In this document: positions 5,954-14,005 of the stretch, piece by piece | Position numbering within the stretch: position 1 is the stretch's first letter | Layout of the letters: each line of letters starts with the position of its first letter | Assembly (NCBI GenBank): GCA_030825825.1 | Contig: JAPJPE010000024.1 | Coordinates: forward strand, 1 to 14,083 | DNA: 14,083 nt | Reading direction: 5' to 3' | From: Streptococcus sp. | GTDB lineage: Bacteria; Bacillota; Bacilli; Lactobacillales; Streptococcaceae | Notes under the pieces: generated by a model | What the model saw: only the letters and a program-made list of their open reading frames with translations | The model's database searches: none | Told to the model about the DNA's origin: nothing | Program-made: the position numbers and the translations under genes

Positions 5954-5983
5954 ATTATATCATCTCAGTCCCATTTGGTACAA
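5954..5983 (-). promoter_or_regulatory. Possible rlmD promoter
   Basis: A perfect TATAAT (5959..5954) sits at the LCP stop codon. TTGTAC (5983..5978) is 18 bases upstream but is a weak -35 match. If used, the transcript would begin with the hairpin called above as a terminator, so the two elements would interact; read-through from the upstream operon is the alternative. Confidence 0.3.
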
Positions 5984-7273
5984 TTTCTTTTTATAAGCAT
6001 CGAAATCGACGAGCAATCCTTGGCCACCATACATATCGTAGGCATCGACCCAATCCCCATTTTCTGGGATGGTCACGCGTTCCATTCCTTTGCCAGCACT
6101 ACCGACCAGTCCAATCCCATTTGTCAATAGGAAAGAGAACGGTACATTGGTAGACGTCATCGCAAAAACTTTCCCAAGAGCTTCTGATCCCGTAAAGAGT
6201 TTGGTTGGATCCTTGATCTGGTGCATGATAGCAGACATGACCTCTTGCTGGCGACGGGTCCGACCAAAGTCTCCTTCATCGTCCTTACGGAAACGCGAGT
6301 AATTGAGAAGAGTCCGGCCATCCATCCGTTGTTTGCCAACCTTGATGGTTTGCTGCGGAACGACACCGTCTTTCATGTTCAAATCGTCAGGCACTTCCAC
6401 CTCACTGACCTTTTCACCATCAACCGTTGAAAACTGCGCATTCATCTCGACCCCATTCGGGAAGAGGGTATCGATTGCTGTCGCAAAGGTCTTGAAATCG
6501 ACCATGGCGTAATATTGGATGTCAATGTCAAAGTTGTCTTTGAGCATCTGACGCACCAATTCAGCCCCTTGGTTGTTATTTTGCTCCCCGATGGTGAAGG
6601 CCGTATTGAGCTTCTGGTCGTAGTAGCCATCATATTCAGGAATATTTTGCTGACTCACTCCATCAATATGGACCAGTGTATCCCGCATGAAGCTGACCAT
6701 CTTGATCTTGCCTTCTTTGTTATTGACATTGACCACCATGATGGAGTCTGTCCGTGTCTCATCTGACTTCTCACCGATCCGACCATCTGTCCCCAAAATC
6801 AGGATATTGACCCCATCTCGCGACTTCTTGCCGTTAAATTTCTCAACGACAGCCGGTTTGGCATCTGGACCTGTCGGCTTACTGTTGAGGCCTTTCACAA
6901 ACATGAAGACCATGCCACCGATAATGAGCAAGAAAAAGAGAGCAAGCCATTTGAGAATCCGCTTGACGCGGATCTTTTTCCGTGGTTTCTTAGGTATATC
7001 GCTCGTCGCAGCAACTGCTTTCTTCTTAGACTTTTTGCTACGTGATTGGTAAACAGGGAGATCCCCAATTGGTTCAGCAATCTCTCCTTGCACTTCTTCT
7101 GTAGCGTCTACCTCAGGTTGAAGGGCTTCTGCTTCCTCATAAGCTCCTTGGCTCTTCTTGAGCAGGTAATTGTATTCTAGTTGTTCTCGTTCATTCAAAT
7201 AATGAAAATTTGAGTATAAGTACTCTAATCGCTTTCGCTCATGGTGAGATAGAAAGTTGGATTCGTTACTCAT
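5960..7273 (-). CDS. LytR-CpsA-Psr (LCP) family cell-wall ligase
   Basis: LCP proteins transfer teichoic acid or capsule polymers from lipid carriers onto peptidoglycan at the outer membrane face. This 437-residue protein has a charged, Lys-rich cytoplasmic N-terminus (1-105), one membrane segment (about 106-127, LALFFLLIIGGMVFMFV) and an external LCP domain (about 153-350). Visible LCP features are NILILGTDGR (156-165), TRTDSIMV (173-180), SFMRDTLVHI (194-203) and the Arg-rich SRFRKDDEGDFGRTRRQQ (326-343). A good GGAG ribosome binding site precedes the ATG, which overlaps the pheA stop as ATGA, implying coupling to pheA. In streptococci this neighbour of pheA is often named psr. The link to aromatic synthesis is positional; no functional link is shown. 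LytR, Psr or BrpA-like names are all possible. Confidence 0.9.
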   Translation of the reverse strand: MSNESNFLSHHERKRLEYLYSNFHYLNEREQLEYNYLLKKSQGAYEEAEALQPEVDATEEVQGEIAEPIGDLPVYQSRSKKSKKKAVAATSDIPKKPRKKIRVKRILKWLALFFLLIIGGMVFMFVKGLNSKPTGPDAKPAVVEKFNGKKSRDGVNILILGTDGRIGEKSDETRTDSIMVVNVNNKEGKIKMVSFMRDTLVHIDGVSQQNIPEYDGYYDQKLNTAFTIGEQNNNQGAELVRQMLKDNFDIDIQYYAMVDFKTFATAIDTLFPNGVEMNAQFSTVDGEKVSEVEVPDDLNMKDGVVPQQTIKVGKQRMDGRTLLNYSRFRKDDEGDFGRTRRQQEVMSAIMHQIKDPTKLFTGSEALGKVFAMTSTNVPFSFLLTNGIGLVGSAGKGMERVTIPENGDWVDAYDMYGGQGLLVDFDAYKKKLYQMGLR

Positions 7274-8112
7274 CTTTTCTCCATTCCGTTATCTTTTAAG
7301 GTATAGACCTGATACTGCCCCAAGACTTTTGTCTGAATGCCCAGACTGTCTAATTCTTGATAGGCAAAGTGCACAAGATCAGGCGCTTCATTTAGGAGGT
7401 CAATAATGAAAAAGTATTCTCCTAAAGCTGTTTTTAGGGGACGACTTTCAATCTTGGTTAAATTGATTCCCCGCCAAGCAAAGGTGGACAAACCCTTATA
7501 GAGGGCTCCTGCCAGATTACTTGGCAAGGTTAAAGCCAAGCTAATCTTTTGACTCGAAAGATTCAAAGTTTCTGAAATCAAGGGCTCTTTTGCCCCTAAA
7601 ATCCAAAACCGCGTGTAGTTGTCCTCGATTTCTTGGATGTCTTTGGCCTGGACTTCCAAGCCATACTCACTGGCTGCTGCCAGAGGTGCAATCGCTGCAA
7701 TTTCCAAGTCTGGATGCTCTGCTACATAGCGAGCCGCATAAGCTGTTGAAGCCGTCATTTCCATGGCCACATCCGGATAATGGGCTCTTAGAAAAACCTT
7801 CCCTTGGGCCAAGGCCTGTGGATGCGAATAGACCGTTCGAATGGGGCGGTCTTTTTTAGCCACCAAGAGCTGTTGCTTGATGGGATAGACCACTTCTGCA
7901 ACGGCCTGAATGGTCCCTTGATGAAAGAGGTAATCAATGGTCTCATGGACACTACCTTCAATCGAGTTTTCAACTGGGACAATCGCAAAATCGATCTCGT
8001 GATTCTCATAAGCCTTGATGACATCTGTGATCGTCCGATAGGCAATGCGTTCAGAAGTTGGAAAGCTATGTGTCGCCACAGATCCCTTGGGACCAAGATA
8101 GCCTACAAGCAT
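7270..8112 (-). CDS. pheA: Prephenate dehydratase
   Basis: Converts prephenate to phenylpyruvate, the committed step to phenylalanine. It is a monofunctional 280-residue enzyme without a chorismate mutase domain. The catalytic part has GPKGS (7-11), VENSIEGSV (47-55) and the TRF motif (167-169). The C-terminal ACT domain (about 190-265) has GALY (202-205) and ESRP (222-225), the usual phenylalanine-binding motifs, so feedback inhibition by phenylalanine is expected. The segment after GPKGS seems a few residues shorter than I expect from relatives and lacks the common GTF/GSF reading (it is GSV), but the frame is open and continuous. GGAG lies nine bases before the ATG; the start overlaps the aroK stop by ten bases and its end overlaps the LCP start by four. 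Confidence 0.93.
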   Translation of the reverse strand: MLVGYLGPKGSVATHSFPTSERIAYRTITDVIKAYENHEIDFAIVPVENSIEGSVHETIDYLFHQGTIQAVAEVVYPIKQQLLVAKKDRPIRTVYSHPQALAQGKVFLRAHYPDVAMEMTASTAYAARYVAEHPDLEIAAIAPLAAASEYGLEVQAKDIQEIEDNYTRFWILGAKEPLISETLNLSSQKISLALTLPSNLAGALYKGLSTFAWRGINLTKIESRPLKTALGEYFFIIDLLNEAPDLVHFAYQELDSLGIQTKVLGQYQVYTLKDNGMEKR

Positions 8113-8588
8113 CGAATGATCTCCGCAATTTCGTCAGGTGTTTTGTCCTTAACATCCACAATATGGGTAGCAATCGCTTCATACAAAGGCAAACGGCCAT
8201 CAAAAATCTTCTTGAATTCTTCTTTAGTATTGTTTAAAAAGAGGGGACGTTGCATAGCTTTGTCATTTTGAATGCGACTGTACAAGGTTTCAAAATCCAC
8301 GCGCAAATAGATATTATGCGGATTTTTTTCCAAGAGGGCACGGTTATGAGGGTTGACCACAATCCCACCTCCAGGAGAGATAATAGCCGCTTCATTTTCC
8401 AATAAGCGCTCCAGCATCTCAGCCTCACGGCGACGAAAGGCAGCTTCCCCTTCCACTGCGAAATAGTCATTGATCGACATACCGATCTCTTCAACAATTA
8501 ATTCATCCATATCATGGAATTTTGGATCAAGAATACGACCAACAGTCGTTTTACCTGTTCCCATAAAACCAAGTAAAATTTTAGCCAT
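8103..8588 (-). CDS. aroK: Shikimate kinase
   Basis: Phosphorylates shikimate to shikimate-3-phosphate, step 5 of the shikimate pathway. With the start at 8588 (MAKILLGFMG) it has 161 residues. The open frame extends upstream to 8672, but that part lies within aroA and does not look like shikimate kinase. Features are the Walker A loop GFMGTGKTT (7-15), DMDELI with the shikimate-binding Asp, the FRRREAEM segment with the binding Arg, SPGGG and the lid Arg in QRPLF. The segment between the P-loop and DMDE is short (VGRILDPKFH), which makes the protein smaller than the usual ~170 residues. It overlaps aroA by eight bases and pheA by ten, consistent with one transcript. Confidence 0.92.
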   Translation of the reverse strand: MAKILLGFMGTGKTTVGRILDPKFHDMDELIVEEIGMSINDYFAVEGEAAFRRREAEMLERLLENEAAIISPGGGIVVNPHNRALLEKNPHNIYLRVDFETLYSRIQNDKAMQRPLFLNNTKEEFKKIFDGRLPLYEAIATHIVDVKDKTPDEIAEIIRCL

Positions 8589-9864
8589 GCAGTAAGGTCT
8601 CCAAATCTTCAAAAAAACTAGGGTAACTGGTGTTGATGGCCTCTGCCCGATCCAGCACCACATTTCCATCACTCACCAATAAGGCAGCAATGGCAGCCAT
8701 CATCCCAATCCGGTGATCTCCAAAGGTCTCTAGGTCTGCTCCATGTAGAGGAGTCGGTCCAGTGATGATCATGCCGTCTTCCGTTGGCACGACAGTGGCT
8801 CCCATAGCATTGAGGCTATCTGCTACGACCTGGATACGGTCTGTTTCTTTCACACGAAGCTCTTCAGCATCCGCAATCACGGTCTGACCATTTGCCTGTG
8901 TCGCTAGTAAAGCAATAATCGGCAATTCATCAATCAAGCGTGGAATCAACTCCCCATCAATCCGAATCCCTTTTAAGGACGAAGTCTTAACCGTGAGACT
9001 TGCCGAGACAGCTTTTTCATCCCGATCATCAACAGTGAGATCTCCCCCCATTTCCTGGATGACATCGAGAATCCCTGTCCGCGTTTGGTTGATGCCAACA
9101 TTTTCAATCTTAATCACACTATCTGGAAGGATGAGTCCAGCCACTAACCAAAAGGCCGCACTGGAAATATCTCCAGGAACAATGACTGTTTGACCTTTGA
9201 ACTCTTGTCCACCCTGGATGTGGATAGTTTTTCCGTCTACCTGGATCTCACCACCAAATTGGCGAATCATATCCTCTGTATGGTCACGGGTCTTTTCCTT
9301 CTCAATAATCGTCGATTTACCCTCAGCCTGTAGAGCAGCAAAGATAAGAGCCGACTTGACTTGAGCCGATGCGACTGGCAAACGGTAATGAATGGGGTGA
9401 AGCTGATGGGTGCCTTTTTCATGTAAAGGAGGGCAATCGCGCTCTCCCTGACCAGCAATCTCTACCCCCATCTGACGCAGTGGGATCGCGACACGATCCA
9501 TGGGCCGTTTGGAAAGGCTGTCGTCTCCAACCATGGTCACAGCAAAATCCTGACCCGCTAGGACACCTGAGATCAAACGAATAGACGTTCCTGAATTCCC
9601 CATATCAAGGGGAGCGGTCGGAGCTTGAAGACCTTGAAAGCCTACTCCTTGAATCCGAATCACATCCCCGTCATCCTGGATGGAGACTCCCAAGTCTCGA
9701 AACACCTGGATGGTAGAAAGCACATCTTCGCCTCGCAAGATATCATAGACCTTGGTTTCGCCCTTTGCAAGACTTCCAAAAATAATGGATCGGTGACTGA
9801 TGGATTTATCACCAGGGACACGAATGGTGCCCCTGAGGCCCTTGCTATTGGTTCTTAATTTCAT
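8581..9864 (-). CDS. aroA: EPSP synthase (3-phosphoshikimate 1-carboxyvinyltransferase)
   Basis: Joins shikimate-3-phosphate and phosphoenolpyruvate to EPSP, step 6 of the pathway. The start at 9864 (MKLRTNSKG) gives 427 residues and has GGAG six bases upstream; the frame is open to 9891, but that ATG has no binding site. Features are VPGDKSISHR with K20 and R25, DMGNSGTSIRL (PEP loop), SLSKRPMDR, and the C-terminal KETDR and FGDHRIGM. GDKS, SAQVK, RDHTE and NQTR are the four motifs used to define class II EPSP synthases, the type described as more glyphosate-tolerant than the plant and E. coli class I. It is the first gene of the aroA-aroK-pheA-LCP unit. Tolerance itself is not shown by the sequence. 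Confidence 0.94.
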   Translation of the reverse strand: MKLRTNSKGLRGTIRVPGDKSISHRSIIFGSLAKGETKVYDILRGEDVLSTIQVFRDLGVSIQDDGDVIRIQGVGFQGLQAPTAPLDMGNSGTSIRLISGVLAGQDFAVTMVGDDSLSKRPMDRVAIPLRQMGVEIAGQGERDCPPLHEKGTHQLHPIHYRLPVASAQVKSALIFAALQAEGKSTIIEKEKTRDHTEDMIRQFGGEIQVDGKTIHIQGGQEFKGQTVIVPGDISSAAFWLVAGLILPDSVIKIENVGINQTRTGILDVIQEMGGDLTVDDRDEKAVSASLTVKTSSLKGIRIDGELIPRLIDELPIIALLATQANGQTVIADAEELRVKETDRIQVVADSLNAMGATVVPTEDGMIITGPTPLHGADLETFGDHRIGMMAAIAALLVSDGNVVLDRAEAINTSYPSFFEDLETLLHG

Positions 9865-9891
9865 TGCCATCTCCAGAGTGCTTTTCCACAT

Positions 9892-9920
9892 ATTCTATCA
9901 TAAATAGGACATGAATTCAA
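9892..9920 (-). promoter_or_regulatory. Promoter of aroA-aroK-pheA-LCP
   Basis: TTGAAT (9920..9915), 17 bases, then TAGAAT (9897..9892) preceded by TGA, an extended -10. The start point would be near 9885, about 20 bases before the ATG of aroA. The geometry is right, but the -35 matches only four of six. Confidence 0.65.
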
Positions 9921-9936
9921 TTTTTGATCAAAAATT
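9919..9936. promoter_or_regulatory. 18-bp palindrome beside the aroA -35 box
   Basis: AATTTTTGATCAAAAATT is a perfect palindrome whose left edge touches the -35 box. TTGGAA/TTCCAA (9936..9941 and 9956..9961) forms a further inverted repeat just upstream. A regulator operator is possible, but low-complexity AT sequence makes chance palindromes likely. Confidence 0.35.
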
Positions 9937-9997
9937 TGGAACAAAAAACGAATGTTTCCAAGCATTTTTTGAGCTTGTTTTCCTCTAGTGGCGAACG

Positions 9998-10029
9998 AAA
10001 ATACCAGAGTCGAAATGACAACTCTGGTA
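9998..10029 (-). terminator. Terminator after yheA
   Basis: TACCAGAGT (minus 10029..10021) and ACTCTGGTA (10010..10002) form a perfect nine-pair stem with a ten-base loop, followed by a short TTTT. It starts six bases after the yheA stop. The T-tract is short, so termination may be partial. Confidence 0.6.
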
Positions 10030-10035
10030 GTCTTT

Positions 10036-10374
10036 CTACTTGTATAAATCTTGAATCGGCTCAAAGATGATCTTTTCAAGATCTGCAAGATAAATAGACA
10101 ATTGCTGTTGTTTAGTGAAAAATTCATTCACAATCGGACTTGCTTGGATTTTTTCCATATAGTCCTTCATTTCTTGTTGCACAGCTTCTGTTGGAAGTTG
10201 ACCGGATTGCATCAAGCCTTGCAATTGATTTTGGAAAGCGACGTATTCGTCAAACAGCGTTTTCGCTTCTGGATTTGCTTCGATCGCTTGCTTGCTTTCT
10301 ACGACAGCCTTGTATTCAGGAAGATCTCGAAGGGTCCGAGAGAGTTCATTTGCTAGATCATAAATATTTGCCAT
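10036..10374 (-). CDS. yheA: YlbF/YmcA-family protein, UPF0342 (YheA-like)
   Basis: A 112-residue all-helical protein, beginning MANIYDLANELSRTLRDLPE and rich in Gln and Glu. This pattern, the conserved P-E-A-K-x-L-F-D-E-Y segment (about 35-44) and the length fit the UPF0342 group of the YlbF/YmcA superfamily. B. subtilis relatives YlbF and YmcA act with RNase Y, but YheA-type members have no established reaction that I know of. The start is well supported by AAAGGAG nine bases upstream. It lies between the tyrA unit and the aroA unit, with its own -10 box before it and a terminator after it. Many streptococci keep it at this place in the aro block, so its presence is ordinary; its role there is unknown. 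Confidence 0.88.
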   Translation of the reverse strand: MANIYDLANELSRTLRDLPEYKAVVESKQAIEANPEAKTLFDEYVAFQNQLQGLMQSGQLPTEAVQQEMKDYMEKIQASPIVNEFFTKQQQLSIYLADLEKIIFEPIQDLYK

Positions 10375-10406
10375 TTTCTAGGCTCCTTTACTGATAAGAT
10401 ACTCCT

Positions 10407-10412
10407 ATTATA
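10407..10412 (-). promoter_or_regulatory. -10 box before yheA
   Basis: A perfect TATAAT about 33 bases before the yheA ATG, with AAAGGAG following at 10389..10383. No good -35 lies 16-18 bases upstream, so it is either an activator-dependent promoter or a chance match. Confidence 0.4.
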
Positions 10413-10474
10413 CTGCTTTTCCTTCAATATTCCTAAAATGAAGCAGGACTTTTGACGCAAATCCTTCTGTAGAC

Positions 10475-11581
10475 CTAGCGAGCAAGGACGGTATAAGACG
10501 TCGCCTGGCTAATCAATGTTTGAGCCCGCTCCTGATCCTCTGCATTTTTAAAGGTCAGCTGCAAAATCCCGTGGATATCTTCCCGATTCTCTTCATTGAT
10601 GTGAATATTAACCAAGGAAATCCCTTGTAGGAGTTGTAAGATTTCGAGGATCACGCCTTCCTGATCGGGGACATCAATAAAGAGATCATAGGCACTATCG
10701 CGTCCAGCTCGCTGATGGATCTGCATTTCTTTTCGGTGCTTGCGTCCCTCTTGGAAAAAGGACCAAATGGCCTCTTCATTATCTGCTTGAATGGTCTCAG
10801 CCACTTGGTCCAAGCGCTCTTTGAAATCTGCAATCCGCTCTAATATCGCTTGAGGGTTAGACAAGAGAATAGAGGTCCACATGCCTGGCTCACTTTCCGC
10901 AATCCGTGTCATATCCCGAAAGCCACCAGCCGCAAAACGGCGGGTCATTTCATGCTCTTCCCCATAAGCTACGGCCTGCTCAACCAGTGTCGAGGCTAAA
11001 ATATGAGGAAAATGGCTGATCTGGGAAGTCACCCGATCGTGTTCCTCGGCATCGATTTCAATGAAGCGAGATCCCAATCCACTCAAAAGCTCTTTTAACT
11101 CTTCCATGGCACTTCCTGTGCTCAAGCCGGAAGGGGTAAAAATATAATAAGCGTTCTCATATAAGGTGGCATCCGCTGCTGCTGCACCTGTCTTATGACT
11201 ACCAGCCATGGGATGCCCTCCCACAAAGCGCACAGCCTTATCTTTAAACACCTTTTCAGCTTGTGCGACAATTGCTGCCTTGGTAGAGCCTGCATCTGTC
11301 ACTAGTACCTGGTTCTTCAAATTCAGGCCAGCTAAGGTTTCTAAGTAAGACTTGGTTTGCTTAATCGGAAGCGCTAAAATAATGATATCTGCTAAAGGGG
11401 CAAAGGCTGCGAAATCATCCGTCACCTGATCCACCATTCCTCTTTCAAGGGCGATGGTTCGAGAGGCTTCACTACGATTGTAACCAAGAATGGTCACATT
11501 TGGGTGGGCCCTTTTAATCCCTAGCGCGAGGGAAGCACCAATCAAGCCCAACCCTGCAATATAGACAACTTTCTTCTCCAA
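10475..11581 (-). CDS. tyrA: Prephenate dehydrogenase with C-terminal ACT domain
   Basis: Oxidatively decarboxylates prephenate to 4-hydroxyphenylpyruvate for tyrosine synthesis, using NAD(P). I choose the TTG start at 11581 (reads MEKKVVYIAG), which gives 368 residues. An ATG at 11632 would add 17 residues inside aroC that do not resemble the family and would have no binding site, while AAGAG stands seven bases before the TTG. Features are GLGLIG (10-15), DAGSTK (96-101), GGHPMAGSH (121-129), the SHFPH and GGFRDMTRIA helices, and an ACT domain from about 298 (SAYDLFIDVPDQEG), suggesting tyrosine feedback. It follows aroC by 16 bases and probably ends the aroB-aroC-tyrA unit. Confidence 0.92.
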   Translation of the reverse strand: MEKKVVYIAGLGLIGASLALGIKRAHPNVTILGYNRSEASRTIALERGMVDQVTDDFAAFAPLADIIILALPIKQTKSYLETLAGLNLKNQVLVTDAGSTKAAIVAQAEKVFKDKAVRFVGGHPMAGSHKTGAAAADATLYENAYYIFTPSGLSTGSAMEELKELLSGLGSRFIEIDAEEHDRVTSQISHFPHILASTLVEQAVAYGEEHEMTRRFAAGGFRDMTRIAESEPGMWTSILLSNPQAILERIADFKERLDQVAETIQADNEEAIWSFFQEGRKHRKEMQIHQRAGRDSAYDLFIDVPDQEGVILEILQLLQGISLVNIHINEENREDIHGILQLTFKNAEDQERAQTLISQATSYTVLAR

Positions 11582-11597
11582 AGGAAAACTCTTTCTC

Positions 11598-12764
11598 TTA
11601 AAAATTCTTAGTAAAGTCCCTGTGCTTAGCAACGGCCTCTTTCAATTCTTCCATGTTATCGGATGAGAATTTTTCAAGCACTTCTGTAGCAAGGACTGTT
11701 GCGACCACTGCTTCCATCACGACACCTGCAGCTGGTAGAGCTGTTGGATCGCTACGCTCAACTGTTGCCTTATAAGGCTCATGGGTTTCGATATCCACAC
11801 TCATCAAGGGTTTGTAAAGCGTTGGAATAGGCTTCATGACGCCACGAACCAGAATTGGCTCTCCGTTAGTCATGCCCCCTTCAAAACCACCAAGATTATT
11901 AGTGCGACGAGTATAGCCAGCTTCTTCAGACCAGACGATTTCATCCATGACTTGACTACCTTTTAGGCGGCCTGCTTCAAAACCAAGACCGAACTCAACT
12001 CCCTTAAAGGCATTGATAGAGACCACTCCTTGAGCGATTTTGGCATCCAATTTCTTGTCCCATTGCACGTAGGATCCTAGTCCAACAGGCACACCGCCAA
12101 CCAAGGTCTCCACAATTCCCCCGATGGTATCGCCATCTTTTTTCACCTGGTCAATGTAAGCCTTAACGGCTTCTTCTTGTTCTGGGACAACAATCGAAAC
12201 TTCCGACTTAGATGCCTTTTCCTTGATTTCTGAAACGGTTAGATTCTCGGGAATTGCAATCTCGATTCCCCCAAAATTGACAATGTGGCTGGCCACTTCC
12301 ACGTCAATCTCTTCTAAAATCCGTTTAGCAACCGCACCAACGGCTACGCGCATGGTCGTCTCACGGGCAGAAGAACGTTCGAGCGAATTACGGAGATCGT
12401 CAAATCGGTATTTAATCCCTCCGACTAGATCAGCATGGCCAGGACGTGGCTTGGTGATCTTGCGCAGATCTTTCTTTTTCTCTTCGACCGGTGCTACATT
12501 CATGATTTCTAGCCATTTTTGGTGATCCAGATTGGTCACGTTCAGAGTAATCGGACCTCCCATGGTCAAGCCATGACGGACGCCTGATGTGATCTCAACA
12601 CGGTCACTCTCAATTTTCATCCGAGCCCCACGACCATATCCACCTTGTCGACGTTTGAGCTCTTTATTAATATCCTCTTCAGATAAAGGAAGTCCTGCCG
12701 GGATCCCCTCGATGATGGCTGTTAATCGAGGACCATGGGACTCTCCTGCTGTTAAATATCTCAT
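11598..12764 (-). CDS. aroC: Chorismate synthase
   Basis: Makes chorismate from EPSP by a 1,4-elimination that needs reduced FMN, the last shared step. It is 388 residues, the usual length. The three signature regions are present: GESHGP (7-12), RSSARETTMRVAVGA in the middle and the Arg-rich RTNNLGGFEGGMTNG near the C-terminus, followed by SDPTALPAAGVVMEA. It begins only six bases after the aroB stop. The ribosome binding site AAAGGA lies in the last codons of aroB, so translation is probably coupled. This protein is monofunctional, without a fused flavin reductase. Confidence 0.95.
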   Translation of the reverse strand: MRYLTAGESHGPRLTAIIEGIPAGLPLSEEDINKELKRRQGGYGRGARMKIESDRVEITSGVRHGLTMGGPITLNVTNLDHQKWLEIMNVAPVEEKKKDLRKITKPRPGHADLVGGIKYRFDDLRNSLERSSARETTMRVAVGAVAKRILEEIDVEVASHIVNFGGIEIAIPENLTVSEIKEKASKSEVSIVVPEQEEAVKAYIDQVKKDGDTIGGIVETLVGGVPVGLGSYVQWDKKLDAKIAQGVVSINAFKGVEFGLGFEAGRLKGSQVMDEIVWSEEAGYTRRTNNLGGFEGGMTNGEPILVRGVMKPIPTLYKPLMSVDIETHEPYKATVERSDPTALPAAGVVMEAVVATVLATEVLEKFSSDNMEELKEAVAKHRDFTKNF

Positions 12765-12770
12765 ACGACC

Positions 12771-13844
12771 TTATTCCTTTCTTTCTAAAAAGTCCTTCAT
12801 TTCTTGAAGAGGGATTTGATGAATCGCAGCTTGCCCCAACTCTGGAACAATCACTAATTTCAAGCTAGTCCCACGCGCTTTTTTGTCATGGGTCAAGGCT
12901 TGATAAAGGGCTTCTTTATCCCAGTTCTCATAGGCCACCGGTAGTCCAAATTTCCGACACATTTCTTCGATTTGTTGGCTGATTCCCTTTGGCATCAAGC
13001 CCTTTTCTTCTGCAACTCGTGACAGCTGCACCATGCCCATACTAACGGCTTCCCCATGCATGACCTGTCCATAACCCGCTGTCGCTTCAATGGCATGACC
13101 AATGGTATGCCCAAAATTGAGATACAGTCGAATCCCATTGTCCAGCTCATCTGCCACCACATGGTCACGCTTCACCAGACAAGAATGAGAAATAATGCTC
13201 TCTGCATGCTCTAAAATACTTTCGACAGAGCCATCCATAGCTTCCAACTCTTGCCAAAGTTCCGTATCTTGGATGAGACCGTACTTGATGACCTCCCCCA
13301 TTCCTTCGATTAATTCACGGTGTCCCAAAGTGCTCAACACTTCAGGATCAATGAACACACCGTCCGGTTGGGCAAAGGTGCCCACCATATTTTTGGCAAA
13401 TGCTGTGTTGACTCCAGTCTTTCCACCGATAGAAGAGTCCACCTGGGCGGTCAAGCTAGTCGGAATCTGAACAAAGGAAATTCCCCGCATATAGGTAGAG
13501 GCCGCAAAACCAGCCAAATCACCAACTACGCCACCCCCAAGAGCAACGATTCCATCACTGCGCGTCATGCCCTGGGTAGCTAGAAAGTCATAAACTTTTG
13601 AAACAGTGGTCAAATTCTTACTGGCTTCGCCTTCAAGAAACTCAAAGCGCACCACTTGAAAACCAGCTTTCTCAAGGCTATTCTCTACAATAGCTGCATA
13701 TAGCTTAGCCACGCGGTTATCGGAAATGATAGCGACTTTTTTATCACCCCAAAGAGTGCGCAGCCAGTCTCCAACCTGGTTGAGACCACCTCTTTCAATC
13801 ACAATCTCATAGGAATGTCCTGGAATAGGTACCGATACGTTCAT
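12771..13844 (-). CDS. aroB: 3-Dehydroquinate synthase
   Basis: Cyclises DAHP to 3-dehydroquinate, step 2 of the pathway, with NAD+ and a divalent metal. It is 357 residues. Features are the glycine-rich NAD loop GGGVVGDL (103-110), DSSIGGKTGVN (136-146) and the metal ligands expected from the family: E184 in GMGEVIKYG, H246 in NFGHTIGH and H263 in HGEAVSMG. An ideal AAGGAG stands seven bases before the ATG. It is the first gene after the terminator at 13915..13968, so it probably heads the aroB-aroC-tyrA operon. It looks intact. Confidence 0.95.
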   Translation of the reverse strand: MNVSVPIPGHSYEIVIERGGLNQVGDWLRTLWGDKKVAIISDNRVAKLYAAIVENSLEKAGFQVVRFEFLEGEASKNLTTVSKVYDFLATQGMTRSDGIVALGGGVVGDLAGFAASTYMRGISFVQIPTSLTAQVDSSIGGKTGVNTAFAKNMVGTFAQPDGVFIDPEVLSTLGHRELIEGMGEVIKYGLIQDTELWQELEAMDGSVESILEHAESIISHSCLVKRDHVVADELDNGIRLYLNFGHTIGHAIEATAGYGQVMHGEAVSMGMVQLSRVAEEKGLMPKGISQQIEEMCRKFGLPVAYENWDKEALYQALTHDKKARGTSLKLVIVPELGQAAIHQIPLQEMKDFLERKE

Positions 13845-13875
13845 AGGAATCTCCTTCGTGTTATTCTTTCATTCT

Positions 13876-13906
13876 ATCTTATCATGAAATAAGGCACATG
13901 TCTCAA
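13876..13906 (-). promoter_or_regulatory. Possible aroB promoter
   Basis: TTGAGA (13906..13901), five of six to consensus, and TAAGAT (13881..13876) preceded by TGA, separated by a longish 19 bases. A TAGAAT lies slightly further on (13876..13871) but at poor spacing. The position between the terminator and the aroB start supports a promoter here; the exact hexamers are uncertain. Confidence 0.4.
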
Positions 13907-13914
13907 ACAAAATG

Positions 13915-13968
13915 AAAAAGAGACTAGAGCAAAACTGTTTTTTAAAAATCAGTTCTTGTTCTAATCTC
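13915..13968 (-). terminator. Strong terminator before aroB
   Basis: A long stem on the minus strand: GAGATTAGA.CAAGAACTG (13968 onward) pairs with CAGTTTTG.TCTAGTCTC, ending at 13920, with few mismatches, followed by five T (13919..13915). It ends the gene entering from the right edge and separates it from aroB. Confidence 0.75.
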
Positions 13969-14005
13969 ATAAAGATTTTTCAATAGGAAAAGGTAAAACC
14001 CTCTC

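Noticed and set aside
8103..8672. Longer aroK start at 8672
   Set aside because: The added residues lie in aroA and do not match shikimate kinase; MAKILLGFMG at 8588 is the normal start.
9864..9891. Longer aroA start at 9891
   Set aside because: No ribosome binding site for it; GGAG is correctly spaced for the ATG at 9864, which also gives the usual 427-residue length.
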